A stretch of DNA of 64,000 nt from Stenotrophomonas pavanii (GTDB taxonomy: Bacteria > Pseudomonadota > Gammaproteobacteria > Xanthomonadales > Xanthomonadaceae): the NCBI RefSeq assembly GCF_900101175.1, contig NZ_FNFQ01000013.1:1-64000 (forward strand). The letters run 5' to 3'. The translations under genes were made by a program, and so were the position numbers. Numbering within the stretch: position 1 is the stretch's first letter; each line of letters starts with the position of its first letter. The notes beneath the pieces are model-generated. The model did not search any database. It saw only the letters and a program-made list of their open reading frames with translations, and was not told the DNA's origin. Of the stretch, positions 1 to 8,816 are shown piece by piece.

Positions 1-160
<160 letters not shown>

Positions 161-315
161 AAACTACATGATCCGAAGATCAAAATTTAAAGCTGCAGAT
201 GATTGATTCTGGCAACGTATCGCTTGCTTTAAAACAATTAATAGTTGCTTGATCAAACGTCTGCAAGATGGACAATCATCCTTCCTGCAGGCGCCTTCAC
301 AAGATACCTGCGCAT

Positions 316-328
316 ACTTTCAAAGATC
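316..328 (-). promoter_or_regulatory. rrn leader boxA-like antitermination site
   Basis: The minus-strand leader between the rrn promoters and 16S contains GATCTTTGAAAGT, similar to the boxA element (consensus TGCTCTTTAACA) that recruits the NusB/NusE antitermination complex. It lies about 155 nt upstream of the mature 16S end, as expected for a leader boxA. The assignment rests on motif and position only. Confidence 0.55.
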
Positions 329-390
329 GAGGGAAGTGGCCTCAGCGCCGTTCCCGTGTGCTGCGAAGTTTCCTTCGTAGCGAGCCGCCC

Positions 391-418
391 ATTATGCCAG
401 ACTTTTTCAGTCCGTCAA
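391..418 (-). promoter_or_regulatory. rrn promoter, proximal (P2-like)
   Basis: On the minus strand TTGACG (413-418) and CATAAT (391-396) are separated by 16 bp, close to the sigma-70 consensus. The following bases GGGCGGCTCG are GC-rich, like the stringently controlled discriminator of rRNA promoters. It is the best promoter match upstream of the 16S gene. Confidence 0.75.
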
Positions 419-508
419 CACCTTCGTTCGATCATCTCGTTCGGCGGTGGTGGGCGCCCTGTTGTCGCTGAAGCCCCTTGGTGGCGACCCCTGCGACGTG
501 GGAGGAGA

Positions 509-537
509 AGTATGGCCCCATCCACATCGTTTGTGAA
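509..537 (-). promoter_or_regulatory. possible distal rrn promoter (P1-like)
   Basis: About 118 bp upstream of the proximal promoter, TTCACA (532-537) and CATACT (509-514) are spaced by exactly 17 bp on the minus strand. An A-tract (complement of 550-556) lies just upstream and could act as an UP element. The hexamers match consensus 5/6 and 4/6. Tandem rrn promoters are usual in gammaproteobacteria; this one is a prediction. Confidence 0.45.
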
Positions 538-618
538 GGGGGTGTGGCGATTTTTTTCACCGGATGTTGCATCTGTTCATCCGTCGCGCCCGTGGAGGCA
601 TTCCGCGAAGAGCAAGAG

Positions 619-642
619 CAGTCGAGCATGGCTCGACTCTAC
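619..642 (-). repeat. SMAG-type palindromic repeat (GTAGAGTCGAGC subtype)
   Basis: On the minus strand GTAG is followed by AGTCGAGCCATGCTCGACT, an imperfect palindrome. A leading GTAG followed by a short stem-loop is the signature of SMAG repeats of S. maltophilia. It abuts the tyrS terminator. A near-identical copy lies at 25423-25445. Confidence 0.75.
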
Positions 643-675
643 AAAGGAGGGGCCGGCTGCGCCGGCCCTTCCTTT
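643..675 (-). terminator. tyrS terminator stem-loop
   Basis: An inverted repeat with arms AAAGGAGGGGCCGGC (643-657) and GCCGGCCCTTCCTTT (661-675) lies three bases beyond the tyrS stop. The stem is about 15 bp with a 3-nt loop. The U-tract is short, so termination may be supported mainly by stem strength. Confidence 0.7.
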
Positions 676-678
676 GTC

Positions 679-1890
679 TCAGGCAGCGACCAGGCGCACG
701 CGGGCGAAAGTACGCTTGCCGACCTGCAGCAGGCCTTCGAAGCCCGGCTGCAGCACCTGCTGGCCGTCTTCGACCACTTCGCCATCCACCTTCACCGCGC
801 GCTCCTTGAGCTTGCGGTTGGCTTCGGAATTGCTCGGGGTCAGGCCGGCCGCAGTCAGCAGCGCAGCGATACGCAGGCCTTCGGCCGGAATCGCCACGTC
901 CTGCAGCGGCAGCTGGGTGATGTCACCCTGCCCGGTCACCGCTGCTTCCCAGCCTGCAATGGCCTGCTCGGCCGCCGCGGCGTCGTGGAAACGGGTCGCC
1001 AGTTCACGCGCCAGGCGCAGCTTGACCACACGCGGGTTCAGGCCGCCATTGCCCACCTGCTCGCGCAGCTGCACGGCTTCGGCCTGGCTGATGTCGAAGG
1101 ACAGCAGCTCGATCCAGCGCCACATCAGGGTGTCGTCCACCTTCATGGTCTTGGTGACGATGTCGATGGCCGGCTCGCTGATACCAATGTAGTTGCCCAG
1201 CGACTTGGACATCTTGTTGACGCCGTCCAGGCCTTCCAGCAGCGGCATGGTCAGCACCACCTGCGGCTTCTGCCCGTGGTGTTCCTGCAGGCCACGGCCC
1301 ATCAGCAGGTTGAATTTCTGGTCGGTGCCGCCGAGTTCGACGTCGGCCTCCAGGGCCACCGAGTCGTAGCCCTGCACCAACGGGTAGAGGAACTCATGGA
1401 TGGCGATGGACTGCTGGGCCGCATAGCGCTTGGCGAAGTCGTCGCGCTCGAGCATGCGCGCCACGGTGTGCTGGCCGGCGAGGCGGATCATGTCGGCCGC
1501 GCCCATCTTGCCGAACCATTCCGAGTTGAAGCGCACTTCGGTACGGCTGCGGTCAAGCACCTTGAACACCTGTTCCTCGTAGGTGCGGGCGTTGGCCAGC
1601 ACGTCGTCGCGGCTGAGCGGCTTGCGGGTCAGGCTCTTGCCGGAGGGGTCGCCGATCATGCCGGTGAAGTCGCCGATCAGGAAAATGACCTGATGGCCGA
1701 GGTCCTGGAACTGGCGCATCTTGTTCAGCAGCACCGTATGGCCCAGGTGCAGGTCGGGCGCGGTGGGGTCGAAGCCGGCCTTGATCCGCAGCGGACGGCC
1801 TTCCTGCAGGCGCGCACGCAGATCCTCAAGCTTGAGGATCTCGTCGGCACCACGGCCGATCAGGGCAAGGGCTTCTTCAATCGAGGACAC
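679..1890 (-). CDS. tyrS: tyrosyl-tRNA synthetase
   Basis: Class I synthetase that charges tRNA-Tyr with tyrosine in the cytoplasm. The 403-residue product has the HIGH-type motif HLGH (about 48-51) inside [11 protein letters not shown], the KMSKS motif at 226-230 ([10 protein letters not shown]), and a C-terminal S4-like RNA-binding region ending [16 protein letters not shown] start at GTG 1890: GGGAG lies 7 bases upstream and the product begins [10 protein letters not shown]. Longer in-frame starts would add an unrelated basic leader. It is transcribed away from the M23 peptidase gene and ends at a strong stem-loop. Confidence 0.96.
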   Translation of the reverse strand: MSSIEEALALIGRGADEILKLEDLRARLQEGRPLRIKAGFDPTAPDLHLGHTVLLNKMRQFQDLGHQVIFLIGDFTGMIGDPSGKSLTRKPLSRDDVLANARTYEEQVFKVLDRSRTEVRFNSEWFGKMGAADMIRLAGQHTVARMLERDDFAKRYAAQQSIAIHEFLYPLVQGYDSVALEADVELGGTDQKFNLLMGRGLQEHHGQKPQVVLTMPLLEGLDGVNKMSKSLGNYIGISEPAIDIVTKTMKVDDTLMWRWIELLSFDISQAEAVQLREQVGNGGLNPRVVKLRLARELATRFHDAAAAEQAIAGWEAAVTGQGDITQLPLQDVAIPAEGLRIAALLTAAGLTPSNSEANRKLKERAVKVDGEVVEDGQQVLQPGFEGLLQVGKRTFARVRLVAA

Positions 1891-1980
1891 GTGACTACTC
1901 CCGGCAACGCCGATTCTTGTGTGGGGTGTTAAAGCAAAGTTAACCCGATTGGCTTCACAAAAGCCAATGGGCACAAGGGT

Positions 1981-2009
1981 TTGACGCGGTTTTCTCAGGT
2001 GTCTATGGT
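1981..2009 (+). promoter_or_regulatory. candidate sigma-70 promoter for the M23 peptidase gene
   Basis: TTGACG (1981-1986) and TATGGT (2004-2009) are spaced by 17 bp, with a start site expected about 40 bp before the ATG at 2058. In the same intergenic region, 1948-1968 is a perfect 8-bp inverted repeat (ATTGGCTT ... AAGCCAAT), which could be an operator or a leader hairpin for the opposing tyrS. Confidence 0.5.
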
Positions 2010-2057
2010 AACCGGCGATCAGGCCCGCGCTCCCGGGCTGCCAGGAAAGAACCGCCG

Positions 2058-3530
2058 ATGCACAATTCCGAACAAGGGCGCGCACGCAAGCAGCGCTTCC
2101 AGGAACGCCTCCACGTCCTGCACGACAACACCCTGCATCGGAAGCTCAGGCAACACCTTCCCGCCGCCTTCAATGAGCGCTGGACCCGCCGCCATTGGAT
2201 GCATGCCAGCCTGTTTGCGACCATCGGCGCCTTGGTGGCGACGATCGTCCCCGGTTTCTCGCACACCATCGATGCCCCCTACGCCGACAGCCACACCAGC
2301 CTGGCGCTGCCGTTGCCGCCACTGACCCTGGCCCGCCAGCAGCAGGTGCCGGGCGACAGCTGGCAGGTGCTGCGCGTGCAGCGCGGCCAGACCCTGAGCG
2401 ATCTGTTCGACCAGGCCGGCATTCCGGCCACTACGCTGCACCGGGTGCTGGACCACCCCGGCGCGCGTGAGGCGCTGACCCGCCTGCGCCCGGGTGCCGA
2501 GATCGCCTTTGACATGCCGCTGTCCGGCGACCTGCGCAGCATCCGCTTCGACCGCGATGCCGACAACCGCGTGGAGCTGAGCCTGGCCGGCGATGACATC
2601 AAGGAAAAGGTGACCCGCCGCGAGACCTCCACGCGCACCGTGGTCACCAGCGGCGAGATCACCAGTTCGCTGTATGCCGCCGCGCGCCGCGCCGGGCTGT
2701 CGCCGTCGGCGATCGCGACGATGACCGACGACATCTTCAAGTACGACATCGACTTCTCCAAGGACCTGCAGCCGGGTGACCGCTTCAGCGTGGTGATGGA
2801 TGAAACCTGGCGCGAAGGCGAGAAGGTGGACACCAGCAAGATCCTGGCGGCGACCTTCACCACCGGGGGCAAGACCTATTCCGGCTTCCGCTTCGACCGC
2901 AACGGCAAGTCCGAGTACTACGACATCAACGGCCGTTCGCTGAAGAAGAGCTTCATCCGCATGCCGATCCCGTTCGCGCGGCTGAGCTCCACCTTCGGCG
3001 CCCGCAAGCACCCGGTGCTGGGCAAGATGCGCATGCACAAGGGCGTCGACTACGCCGCGCGCACCGGTACCCCGATCATGGCCGCCGGCGACGCCCGCGT
3101 GCAGTTTGCCGGCGTGCAGAACGGCTACGGCAACGTGGTGATCCTCGACCATGGCCGCGGCCACACCACCCTGTACGGCCACATGTCGCGCTTTGCGAAC
3201 ATCAAGACCGGCCAGCGCGTGGCCCAGGGCACGGTGATCGGCTACGTCGGTTCGACCGGCCTGGCGACCGGGCCGCACCTGCACTACGAATTCCGCGTCA
3301 ACGGCGAGCACCGCAACCCGCTGACCGTGACCATGCCGCCGCCGGAACCGCTGAAGGGCGCCGAGCTGGTCGCCTTCCGCGCGCAGACCGCGCCGGCGAT
3401 GGCGCGCATCCAGGGCATGGAGAAGCTGATCTACGCCGACGCCAGCCCGGCACCGACCAGCCGCGACGAGGCTGCGCCCGCGGTGGCCAGCGCCAAGGAC
3501 AAGCCGTCCAGCAGCCGCAAGCGCGGCTGA
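2058..3530 (+). CDS. M23 family murein DD-endopeptidase (MepM/OapA-like)
   Basis: Predicted periplasmic, membrane-anchored zinc peptidase that cuts peptide cross-links in peptidoglycan. The 490-residue protein has a cytoplasmic basic N-terminus, one membrane segment (about 50-67), an OapA/LysM-like region with [16 protein letters not shown] (about 97-150), and a C-terminal M23 domain. Zinc ligands are visible as H327 and D331 (HKGVD) and H409 (HLHYE, with H407). AGGAAAG precedes the ATG. The order tyrS - M23 peptidase - anmK is common in gammaproteobacteria and fits a role in wall growth and turnover. The Lys/Ser-rich tail (last 25 residues) looks disordered. Confidence 0.9.
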   Translation: MHNSEQGRARKQRFQERLHVLHDNTLHRKLRQHLPAAFNERWTRRHWMHASLFATIGALVATIVPGFSHTIDAPYADSHTSLALPLPPLTLARQQQVPGDSWQVLRVQRGQTLSDLFDQAGIPATTLHRVLDHPGAREALTRLRPGAEIAFDMPLSGDLRSIRFDRDADNRVELSLAGDDIKEKVTRRETSTRTVVTSGEITSSLYAAARRAGLSPSAIATMTDDIFKYDIDFSKDLQPGDRFSVVMDETWREGEKVDTSKILAATFTTGGKTYSGFRFDRNGKSEYYDINGRSLKKSFIRMPIPFARLSSTFGARKHPVLGKMRMHKGVDYAARTGTPIMAAGDARVQFAGVQNGYGNVVILDHGRGHTTLYGHMSRFANIKTGQRVAQGTVIGYVGSTGLATGPHLHYEFRVNGEHRNPLTVTMPPPEPLKGAELVAFRAQTAPAMARIQGMEKLIYADASPAPTSRDEAAPAVASAKDKPSSSRKRG

Positions 3531-3547
3531 GCCCTGCGTTGACGAAG

Positions 3548-3585
3548 AAGGACGCGGCAGCCCAAGCTTGCCGCGTCCTTTTTTT
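3548..3585 (+). terminator. rho-independent terminator after the M23 peptidase
   Basis: Arms AAGGACGCGGCA (3548-3559) and TTGCCGCGTCCTT (3568-3580) form a strong stem followed by a T-run (3579-3585). The first possible ATG of anmK begins at the next base, 3586, so the T-tract doubles as the upstream edge of the next gene. Confidence 0.85.
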
Positions 3586-4722
3586 ATGCCTGCCATGAAC
3601 ACCACTGCCGACGCTGACGCCCCCCTGTACCTTGGCCTGATGTCGGGCACCAGCGCCGACGGCATCGACGCCGCGCTGGTGCAGTTCCCCGCCGGCGGTG
3701 GCTGCCGCTTCGTGCACGGCCTGACCGCCCGCTGGGAACCGGTGCTGCGCGCGCGGCTGGTGGCGCTGGGCGAAGGTGGCCCGCTGGAGTCGCTGGAGGA
3801 ACTGGGCGCGCTGGACGCGCGGATCGCGATCAGCTTCGCCGACGCCGCCAATCAGTTGCTGGCCGAGGCCGGCGTGGACCGCCGCCAGGTCCGCGCGATC
3901 GGCTCGCACGGCCAGACCGTGCGCCACCGCCCGCTGGCCAGCCCGGCCTTCACCGTGCAGCTGGGCGACGGCAACCGCATCGCCGAACTGACCGGAATCA
4001 CCACCGTGTCCGACTTCCGCCGCCGCGATGTGGCGGCCGGGGGCCACGGTGCGCCGCTGATGCCGGCCTTTCACCTAGGCATGCTGGGCACCGCCGATGA
4101 GGACCGCGCGGTGCTCAACCTGGGCGGCATCGCCAACCTGACCCTGATCCCGCGCGAAGGCGAGGTGCGCGGCTTCGATACCGGCCCGGCCAACGCGCTG
4201 ATGGATGCCTGGTGCCAGCGCCATACCGGCCGCACCTTCGATGCCGATGGCGCGTATGCCGCCAGTGGCGCGGTGGACGAGTCCCTGCTGGCCGGCTGGC
4301 GTTCGGACCCGTGGTTCGCGCTGCCGCCGCCGAAGAGCACCGGGCGCGAACAGTTCCACCTGGCCTGGGCCGAGGCGCACATGGGCGAAGGCCAGTACGC
4401 CGCCGCCGATGTGCAGGCCACCCTGCTGGAGCTGACCGTGGCAACCGTGGTCGATGCGCTGCTGTCACAGCAGCCGCAGACCCGGCGCCTGCTGGTGTGT
4501 GGCGGCGGCGTGCGCAACCGGCAGCTGATGAAGCGGCTGGCGGCCCAGCTGCCGGAGGTGCAGGTGGAATCCAGCGCAGTGCACGGGCTGGACCCGGAGT
4601 ACGTGGAGGCGATGGGGTTCGCCTGGCTGGCGCAGCGGACGATGGACGGGCTGGCCGGCAACCTGCCGAGCGTGACCGGGGCCAAGGGCCCGCGGATCCT
4701 GGGGGCGATCCACCTGGCGTGA
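3586..4722 (+). CDS. anmK: anhydro-N-acetylmuramic acid kinase
   Basis: Cytoplasmic kinase that hydrolyses and phosphorylates 1,6-anhydro-MurNAc to MurNAc-6-phosphate during cell-wall recycling. The product (378 residues from 3586, 375 from the alternative ATG at 3595) carries [16 protein letters not shown] near the N-terminus, [21 protein letters not shown] and [10 protein letters not shown], all characteristic of AnmK. Neither start has a Shine-Dalgarno sequence because the preceding bases are the T-run of the upstream terminator. AmpG, which imports the anhydro-muropeptides that feed this enzyme, is encoded just downstream on the other strand. Confidence 0.93.
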   Translation: MPAMNTTADADAPLYLGLMSGTSADGIDAALVQFPAGGGCRFVHGLTARWEPVLRARLVALGEGGPLESLEELGALDARIAISFADAANQLLAEAGVDRRQVRAIGSHGQTVRHRPLASPAFTVQLGDGNRIAELTGITTVSDFRRRDVAAGGHGAPLMPAFHLGMLGTADEDRAVLNLGGIANLTLIPREGEVRGFDTGPANALMDAWCQRHTGRTFDADGAYAASGAVDESLLAGWRSDPWFALPPPKSTGREQFHLAWAEAHMGEGQYAAADVQATLLELTVATVVDALLSQQPQTRRLLVCGGGVRNRQLMKRLAAQLPEVQVESSAVHGLDPEYVEAMGFAWLAQRTMDGLAGNLPSVTGAKGPRILGAIHLA

Positions 4723-4753
4723 GGTGGGCCATCCGCGCAGGTGAGGCGCCGTT

Positions 4754-4822
4754 GTAGAGGCGAGCACCGCTCGGCTTCGCGCAAGCCGGGCCAGGAGCAG
4801 CCGAGCGCGGGCTCGGCGCTAC
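4754..4822. repeat. inverted pair of SMAG-like repeats
   Basis: GTAGAGGCGAGCACCGCTCG (from 4754) and, in opposite orientation, AGCCGAGCGCGGGCTCGGCG ending in CTAC (4799-4822) make a head-to-head pair. Each half is a GTAG-led palindrome. Lying between convergent anmK and the RHH gene, the pair may help end both transcripts. Confidence 0.7.
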
Positions 4823-4840
4823 AGCATGGCAGCGCGGCCG

Positions 4841-5071
4841 CTAATCGAAGCCCTGCCCTGCCGGCAGGGCCTGCAGGGCGGCAATCGCGGCGGAGAGGGC
4901 GTCCACTTCGGGATCGCCGAAGCCGGAGCGGACCTCCAGTTCACTGCTGAACAGGCCCTGCTCCAGCAAGGCGGCGCAGGTCTGTTCGTGGGTCCAGCCG
5001 CGGGCGACCGCGACCCGTCGGATGCGTTCCAGCAGCAGCGGGTCCAGGTCCCGCAGCACAACGTCGGCCAT
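4841..5071 (-). CDS. small ribbon-helix-helix protein, FitA-antitoxin-like, no partner toxin nearby
   Basis: A 76-residue protein beginning MADVVLRDLDPLLLERIRRVA. This fits the FitA/Arc type of ribbon-helix-helix fold: a short beta strand, the D-L-D turn, then two helices. A second, acidic Ala/Leu-rich part follows, where antitoxins usually contact their toxin. GGGAAGTGAG precedes the ATG at 5071, so this is preferred to the longer in-frame start. No VapC/FitB-like PIN domain gene is adjacent; neighbours are anmK and ampG. It may be a DNA-binding regulator or an orphan antitoxin. The fold call is by eye. Confidence 0.65.
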   Translation of the reverse strand: MADVVLRDLDPLLLERIRRVAVARGWTHEQTCAALLEQGLFSSELEVRSGFGDPEVDALSAAIAALQALPAGQGFD

Positions 5072-5149
5072 GCTCACTTCCCCGTTCGCAAGGCACCGCC
5101 CCCTCGGCGCGTCGGGGGCGATGATCCCGCAGTCCGGGCGGGCAGGCAA

Positions 5150-6454
5150 TCAGGCGACCGGCGGCGGCCCGCGATCGGCGATCCGCGGCCACAGCCACGC
5201 CAGCAGCAGCAGGGTTGGCACCACGGTGATCGAGCTGAGGATGAAGAACGTGCTGTAGGACGTGGCTTCGACGATGTAGCCGGAGACGCCACCGACGAAC
5301 TTGCCCGGCAGGTTGGCCAGCGAGACCAGCAATGCGTACTGGGTGGCGGTGAAGTTGCGGTCGGTCAGCGACGACATGAAGGCCACCAGCACGGTGCCGG
5401 CAAAGCCCTGGAACAGGTTGTCGGCACTGAGCGCGGCGTAGAACGCCCACAGCTTGCCCGGATTGTGCGCCATCAGCAGGAAGGCCAGGTTGGACAGCGC
5501 CACGCCCAGCGCGGCCACCAGCAGCATGCGGCGGAAGCCGAACGCAGCCACCGCGATGCCGCCAAGGAACGCGCCGCCGATGCCCATCCACACACCGAAC
5601 AGCTTGGAGACGGTGGCGATGTCGGCCTTGTCGAACCCCGAGTCGAGATAGAACGGCCCGGCCATCACCCCGATCACCTGGTCGGGGAACTTGAACAGGC
5701 CGACGAAGGCCAGCAGCACCAGCGCCAGTGCCACGCCATTGCGGCTGAAGAAGCTGGAGATGGGCTGGACGAACGCTTCGGCAATATCGATGCGGCGCTG
5801 CACGGCGGTGGCCGGGCGTTCCGGTTCGGCGCACAGCAGGGTGGTGACGATCGGCAGCAGCATCAGCGCGGCCATCGCCAGGTAGGCGACGATCCAGCCT
5901 TCGAACTGGGCCAGGTACAGCGCGCCGGCACCGGCCAGGATCAGGCCGATCCGGTAGCCCAGCGTATAGGTGGCGGCCAGCGCCGCCTGGGCGGTCTGCG
6001 GCGCGATCTCGATGCGGTAGGCATCGACGGCCGAATCCTGGGTGGCGCCGGCGAACGACGCCACCAGCACCCACATCACCAGCGGCCACACGCCCTGTTC
6101 GGGCCGCACGAAGGCCAGCGCGACCAGCCCGACCAGCACCAGCACCTGCGACACCAGCAGCCAGGAGCGGCGGCGGCCGAGCCGCCCCAGCAGCGGGAAG
6201 GCGTAGCGATCCAGCAGCGGCGCCCACAGGAACTTGAGCAGGTAGAAGAAGCTGGCCAGGCTGATCAGGCCGATGCTGCCCAGGTCCAGGCCGACGTCGC
6301 GCAGGCGCGTGGACAGGGTCTGCGAGGCGATCAGCAGGAACGGCAGGCCACTGCCAAAGCCGAGCATGGCCATGGTCAGCGCCGACGGGGTGCCGAAGGC
6401 GCGCTTGATGCCTGCCCAGCCCTTGTAGCTGACCGGCGTGGCGGCCTCGGTCAC
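5150..6454 (-). CDS. ampG: AmpG family muropeptide permease
   Basis: Inner-membrane MFS transporter that imports GlcNAc-anhydroMurNAc peptides released from the wall. The 434-residue protein has the AmpG opening (GFGSGLPFLLIASQTLSTRLRD), LKFLWAPLLDRY, and QDSAVDAYRIE, followed by multiple hydrophobic segments throughout. Its ATG overlaps the stop of the upstream endonuclease gene by 4 bp, so the two are co-transcribed. In S. maltophilia an ampN-ampG operon is known to be required for induction of the L1 and L2 beta-lactamases; this gene pair matches that arrangement. The product supplies anhydro-muropeptides to AnmK. Confidence 0.93.
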   Translation of the reverse strand: MTEAATPVSYKGWAGIKRAFGTPSALTMAMLGFGSGLPFLLIASQTLSTRLRDVGLDLGSIGLISLASFFYLLKFLWAPLLDRYAFPLLGRLGRRRSWLLVSQVLVLVGLVALAFVRPEQGVWPLVMWVLVASFAGATQDSAVDAYRIEIAPQTAQAALAATYTLGYRIGLILAGAGALYLAQFEGWIVAYLAMAALMLLPIVTTLLCAEPERPATAVQRRIDIAEAFVQPISSFFSRNGVALALVLLAFVGLFKFPDQVIGVMAGPFYLDSGFDKADIATVSKLFGVWMGIGGAFLGGIAVAAFGFRRMLLVAALGVALSNLAFLLMAHNPGKLWAFYAALSADNLFQGFAGTVLVAFMSSLTDRNFTATQYALLVSLANLPGKFVGGVSGYIVEATSYSTFFILSSITVVPTLLLLAWLWPRIADRGPPPVA

Positions 6455-7251
6455 AGGTCGTAGTCCACGGTGAACGGGGCGTGGTCGGAGAAGCGCTCGT
6501 CGCGGTAGATCGAGCAGCTGCGCAGGCGGTCACGCAGGCCCGGGCTGATGAACTGGTAGTCGATGCGCCAACCGACATTGTTGGCGCGGGCGGCGCCGCG
6601 GTTGCTCCACCAGGTGTAGTCCTCGCCGGTGGGGTTGAGCAGGCGGTAGGCATCGGCCCAGCCACGGCCGGCGGCGACATCGGTGGCCTGGCCATGGTCG
6701 GCGCACAGGGCGTTGAGCCAGTCGCGCTCTTCCGGCAGGCAGCCGGAGTTCTTCTGGTTGGACTTCCAGTTCTTGATGTCCAGCGCCGAACGCACGATGT
6801 TCCAGTCGCCGCACAGCACGTAGTCGCGGCCGCTGCGCGCCCACTCCTCGAGGATCGGCCGCAGCCATTCCATCACTTCGAACTTGAAACCCTGGCGCAG
6901 GTCGCCCGAGCTGCCGGACGGGATGTAGAAGGACACCACGCTGAGATTGCCGTAGCGCGCCTCGATGTAGCGGCCTTCGTCGTCGAACGGCGCCCAGCCC
7001 AGCGAGGTGATGACCTGGTCCGGCTCGCGCTTGCTGTAGATCGCCACGCCGCTGTAGCCCTTCTTGGTGATGGCATCGCGATAGAAGCAGTGGTGGCCGT
7101 CCGGACGGAACATCGGGTCGGTCAGCTGGTCTTCCTGGGCCTTGGTCTCCTGCAGGCACAGGACGTCGGCGTCCTGGGCCCGGAACCAGTCAAGAAAGCC
7201 CTTGGTCGCGGCGGAACGGATGCCATTGGCGTTGAAACTGATGATGCGCAT
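6451..7251 (-). CDS. exodeoxyribonuclease III-family endonuclease (position of ampN)
   Basis: A 266-residue endonuclease/exonuclease/phosphatase-fold protein. It starts MRIISFNANGIRSA and contains LCLQETKA, GYSGVAIYS, GDWNIV, DYTWWSN and the C-terminal SDHAPFTVDYD, the expected metal and catalytic motifs of the XthA family (AP-site and 3'-end repair). The longer in-frame start adds ten residues without homology. Its stop overlaps the ampG start by 4 bp. From memory, ampN is the gene directly upstream of ampG in S. maltophilia, so this is probably ampN; a direct role in muropeptide transport is not evident from the motifs. Confidence 0.88.
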   Translation of the reverse strand: MRIISFNANGIRSAATKGFLDWFRAQDADVLCLQETKAQEDQLTDPMFRPDGHHCFYRDAITKKGYSGVAIYSKREPDQVITSLGWAPFDDEGRYIEARYGNLSVVSFYIPSGSSGDLRQGFKFEVMEWLRPILEEWARSGRDYVLCGDWNIVRSALDIKNWKSNQKNSGCLPEERDWLNALCADHGQATDVAAGRGWADAYRLLNPTGEDYTWWSNRGAARANNVGWRIDYQFISPGLRDRLRSCSIYRDERFSDHAPFTVDYDL

Positions 7252-7413
7252 GCGGGGGACCTGCGGCGGGAAACCGGGCAAGCATACCGGTTGCCCGCGG
7301 GGCTGCGCAGTCCGCCAGGCCGGGCTGCGGTGCGCGCCGCAGCGGGCCGGACGAGCGCGAAAGGCCCAGCTGGATTAGGATTTGTGCTCCAAATGAAGAT
7401 GAATCGAGTTTTG

Positions 7414-8073
7414 ATGAGCGACCACCGCCACCGTTTCCTGCAGCTGGCCCTGACCGCCGACGCCCTGCGCTTCGGCCAGTTCACCCTCAAGTCCGGCCGG
7501 CTGAGCCCCTATTTCTTCAACGCCGGTCGTTTCGACTCCGGCTCGCTGCTGTCCCAGCTCGGCGCCTGCTACGCCGACGCCATCGATGCCAGCGGGATCA
7601 AGTACGACGTGGTGTTCGGCCCGGCCTACAAGGGCATCCCGCTGGCCACCGCGATGGCCTGCGAACTGGCCCAGCGTGGCCGCGACCTGCCGCTGTCGTT
7701 CAACCGCAAGGAAGCCAAGGCGCATGGCGAAGGCGGCCAGCTGATCGGTGCCGACATGAATGGCAAGCGCGTGCTGATCGTCGATGACGTGATCACGGCC
7801 GGTACCGCCATCCGCGAAGCGCTGGGCATCATCCGCGCTGCCGGCGGCACCCCGGCCGGCATCGTGGTGGCCCTGGACCGCCAGGAGATCGCCTCGGAAG
7901 CCGACCGCCGCTCGGCGGCGCAGTCGGTGGCCGAAGAGGCCGGGATTCCGGTGATCGCCGTGGCGTCGCTGGCCGACCTGCTTGATTTCGCCTCCGGCAA
8001 CCCGGAACTTGTGGGTTACCGGCAGCCGCTGGAAGCCTACCGGGCCCAGTACGGCGTCCGTTCGATCCGCTGA
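7414..8073 (+). CDS. pyrE: orotate phosphoribosyltransferase
   Basis: Cytoplasmic enzyme that joins orotate and PRPP to give OMP in pyrimidine synthesis. The 219-residue product shows LKSGRLSPYFFNAG (substrate loop), VVFGPAYKGIPLA, the mobile loop RKEAKAHGEGG, and the PRPP-binding motif VLIVDDVITAGTA (about 120-132). I use ATG 7414 because the family begins there; an in-frame ATG at 7393 would add seven residues. It diverges from the endonuclease-ampG operon and is followed after 18 bp by an exported protein gene. Confidence 0.95.
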   Translation: MSDHRHRFLQLALTADALRFGQFTLKSGRLSPYFFNAGRFDSGSLLSQLGACYADAIDASGIKYDVVFGPAYKGIPLATAMACELAQRGRDLPLSFNRKEAKAHGEGGQLIGADMNGKRVLIVDDVITAGTAIREALGIIRAAGGTPAGIVVALDRQEIASEADRRSAAQSVAEEAGIPVIAVASLADLLDFASGNPELVGYRQPLEAYRAQYGVRSIR

Positions 8074-8091
8074 CCGACCAGGGGAAAGGTC

Positions 8092-8754
8092 ATGTCCCGA
8101 GTTCCTGCTGTTCTCTTTGCCGGCCTGCTGCTGGCCGTGCCGTTCACCGTGCCGGCGCAGTCGCGCGACGGCGGCAAGGTGGAAAAGAAGCTGTACTGCT
8201 GGAACGAGGGCAAGGAGCGGATCTGCAGTGATTCGCTGCCGGCCGATGCGGTCAATCACGCCCGCGAGGAGTTCAACGCGAAGAGCGGCCTGCGCAATGC
8301 GCAGGTCCAGCGCGCGTTGACCGACGAGGAGCGTGCCGCAGCCAGCACGGCGGCGCAGCAGCAGCAGCTGGACCTGATGGCCGAGCAGACCCGCCAGCGC
8401 ACCGAACAGGCAATGCTGTCCACCTATGGCAGCGAGGACGACCTGCGCCGGGTGTTCGCCGAGCGCCAGGAGGTGCTGGACAACAACCTGAAGACCGCCG
8501 AGTACAACGTCACCAGCCTGCGCGAATCGCTGGTGGCGCTGTTGTCGGCCGCTGGCGACCGTGAACTGGCCGGCGGCAAGGTAGCCGACAAGCAGGCCGA
8601 GGCGATCCGCCAGCGGCACGTGCAGCTGCAGTCGCAACAGCGCCTGCAGGCCGGATTCCTGCAGCAGCAGCAGGCGCTGAAGGCGGAAATCGAAAGCACC
8701 CTGCAGCGCTATCGCGAGCTGAAGGGCGTGGCGCCGGCGAGCCAGGCACCGTGA
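8092..8754 (+). CDS. exported coiled-coil protein of unknown function
   Basis: 220 residues with a clear signal peptide (about 1-22, cleavage after VPAQ). A short domain follows, LYCWNEGKERICSDSLP (about 34-50), with two cysteines, resembling the N-terminal W/C motif of DUF4124-type proteins. The rest is a long Gln/Arg/Glu/Ala-rich helical region (about 60-210) predicted to form coiled coils. AGGGGAAAGG before the ATG is a strong ribosome site. The gene may share the pyrE transcript. Periplasmic location is likely; function is unknown. Confidence 0.8.
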   Translation: MSRVPAVLFAGLLLAVPFTVPAQSRDGGKVEKKLYCWNEGKERICSDSLPADAVNHAREEFNAKSGLRNAQVQRALTDEERAAASTAAQQQQLDLMAEQTRQRTEQAMLSTYGSEDDLRRVFAERQEVLDNNLKTAEYNVTSLRESLVALLSAAGDRELAGGKVADKQAEAIRQRHVQLQSQQRLQAGFLQQQQALKAEIESTLQRYRELKGVAPASQAP

Positions 8755-8761
8755 TCCGCTT

Positions 8762-8788
8762 GTGGAGCCGAGCCCATGCGCGGCTCCG
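8762..8788 (+). repeat. degenerate SMAG-like palindrome
   Basis: GTGGAGCCGAGCCCATGCGC followed by GGCTCCG resembles the GTAGAGCCGAGC type of SMAG repeat with GTGG in place of GTAG. The stem GGAGCCG/CGGCTCC sits eight bases after the stop of the exported coiled-coil protein gene and may end its transcript. Confidence 0.5.
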
Positions 8789-8816
8789 GCGCCCGGTTAC
8801 GGCTTGACCCACCGAA

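Noticed and set aside
4860..5071. RHH protein as half of a toxin-antitoxin pair
   Set aside because: No adjacent PIN-domain or other toxin gene on either strand; kept only as an orphan.
4826..6463. A 545-codon plus-strand open frame opposite ampG
   Set aside because: Composition (His, Gln, Arg, Gly) is typical of an antisense shadow of a hydrophobic gene; ampG is certain on the other strand.
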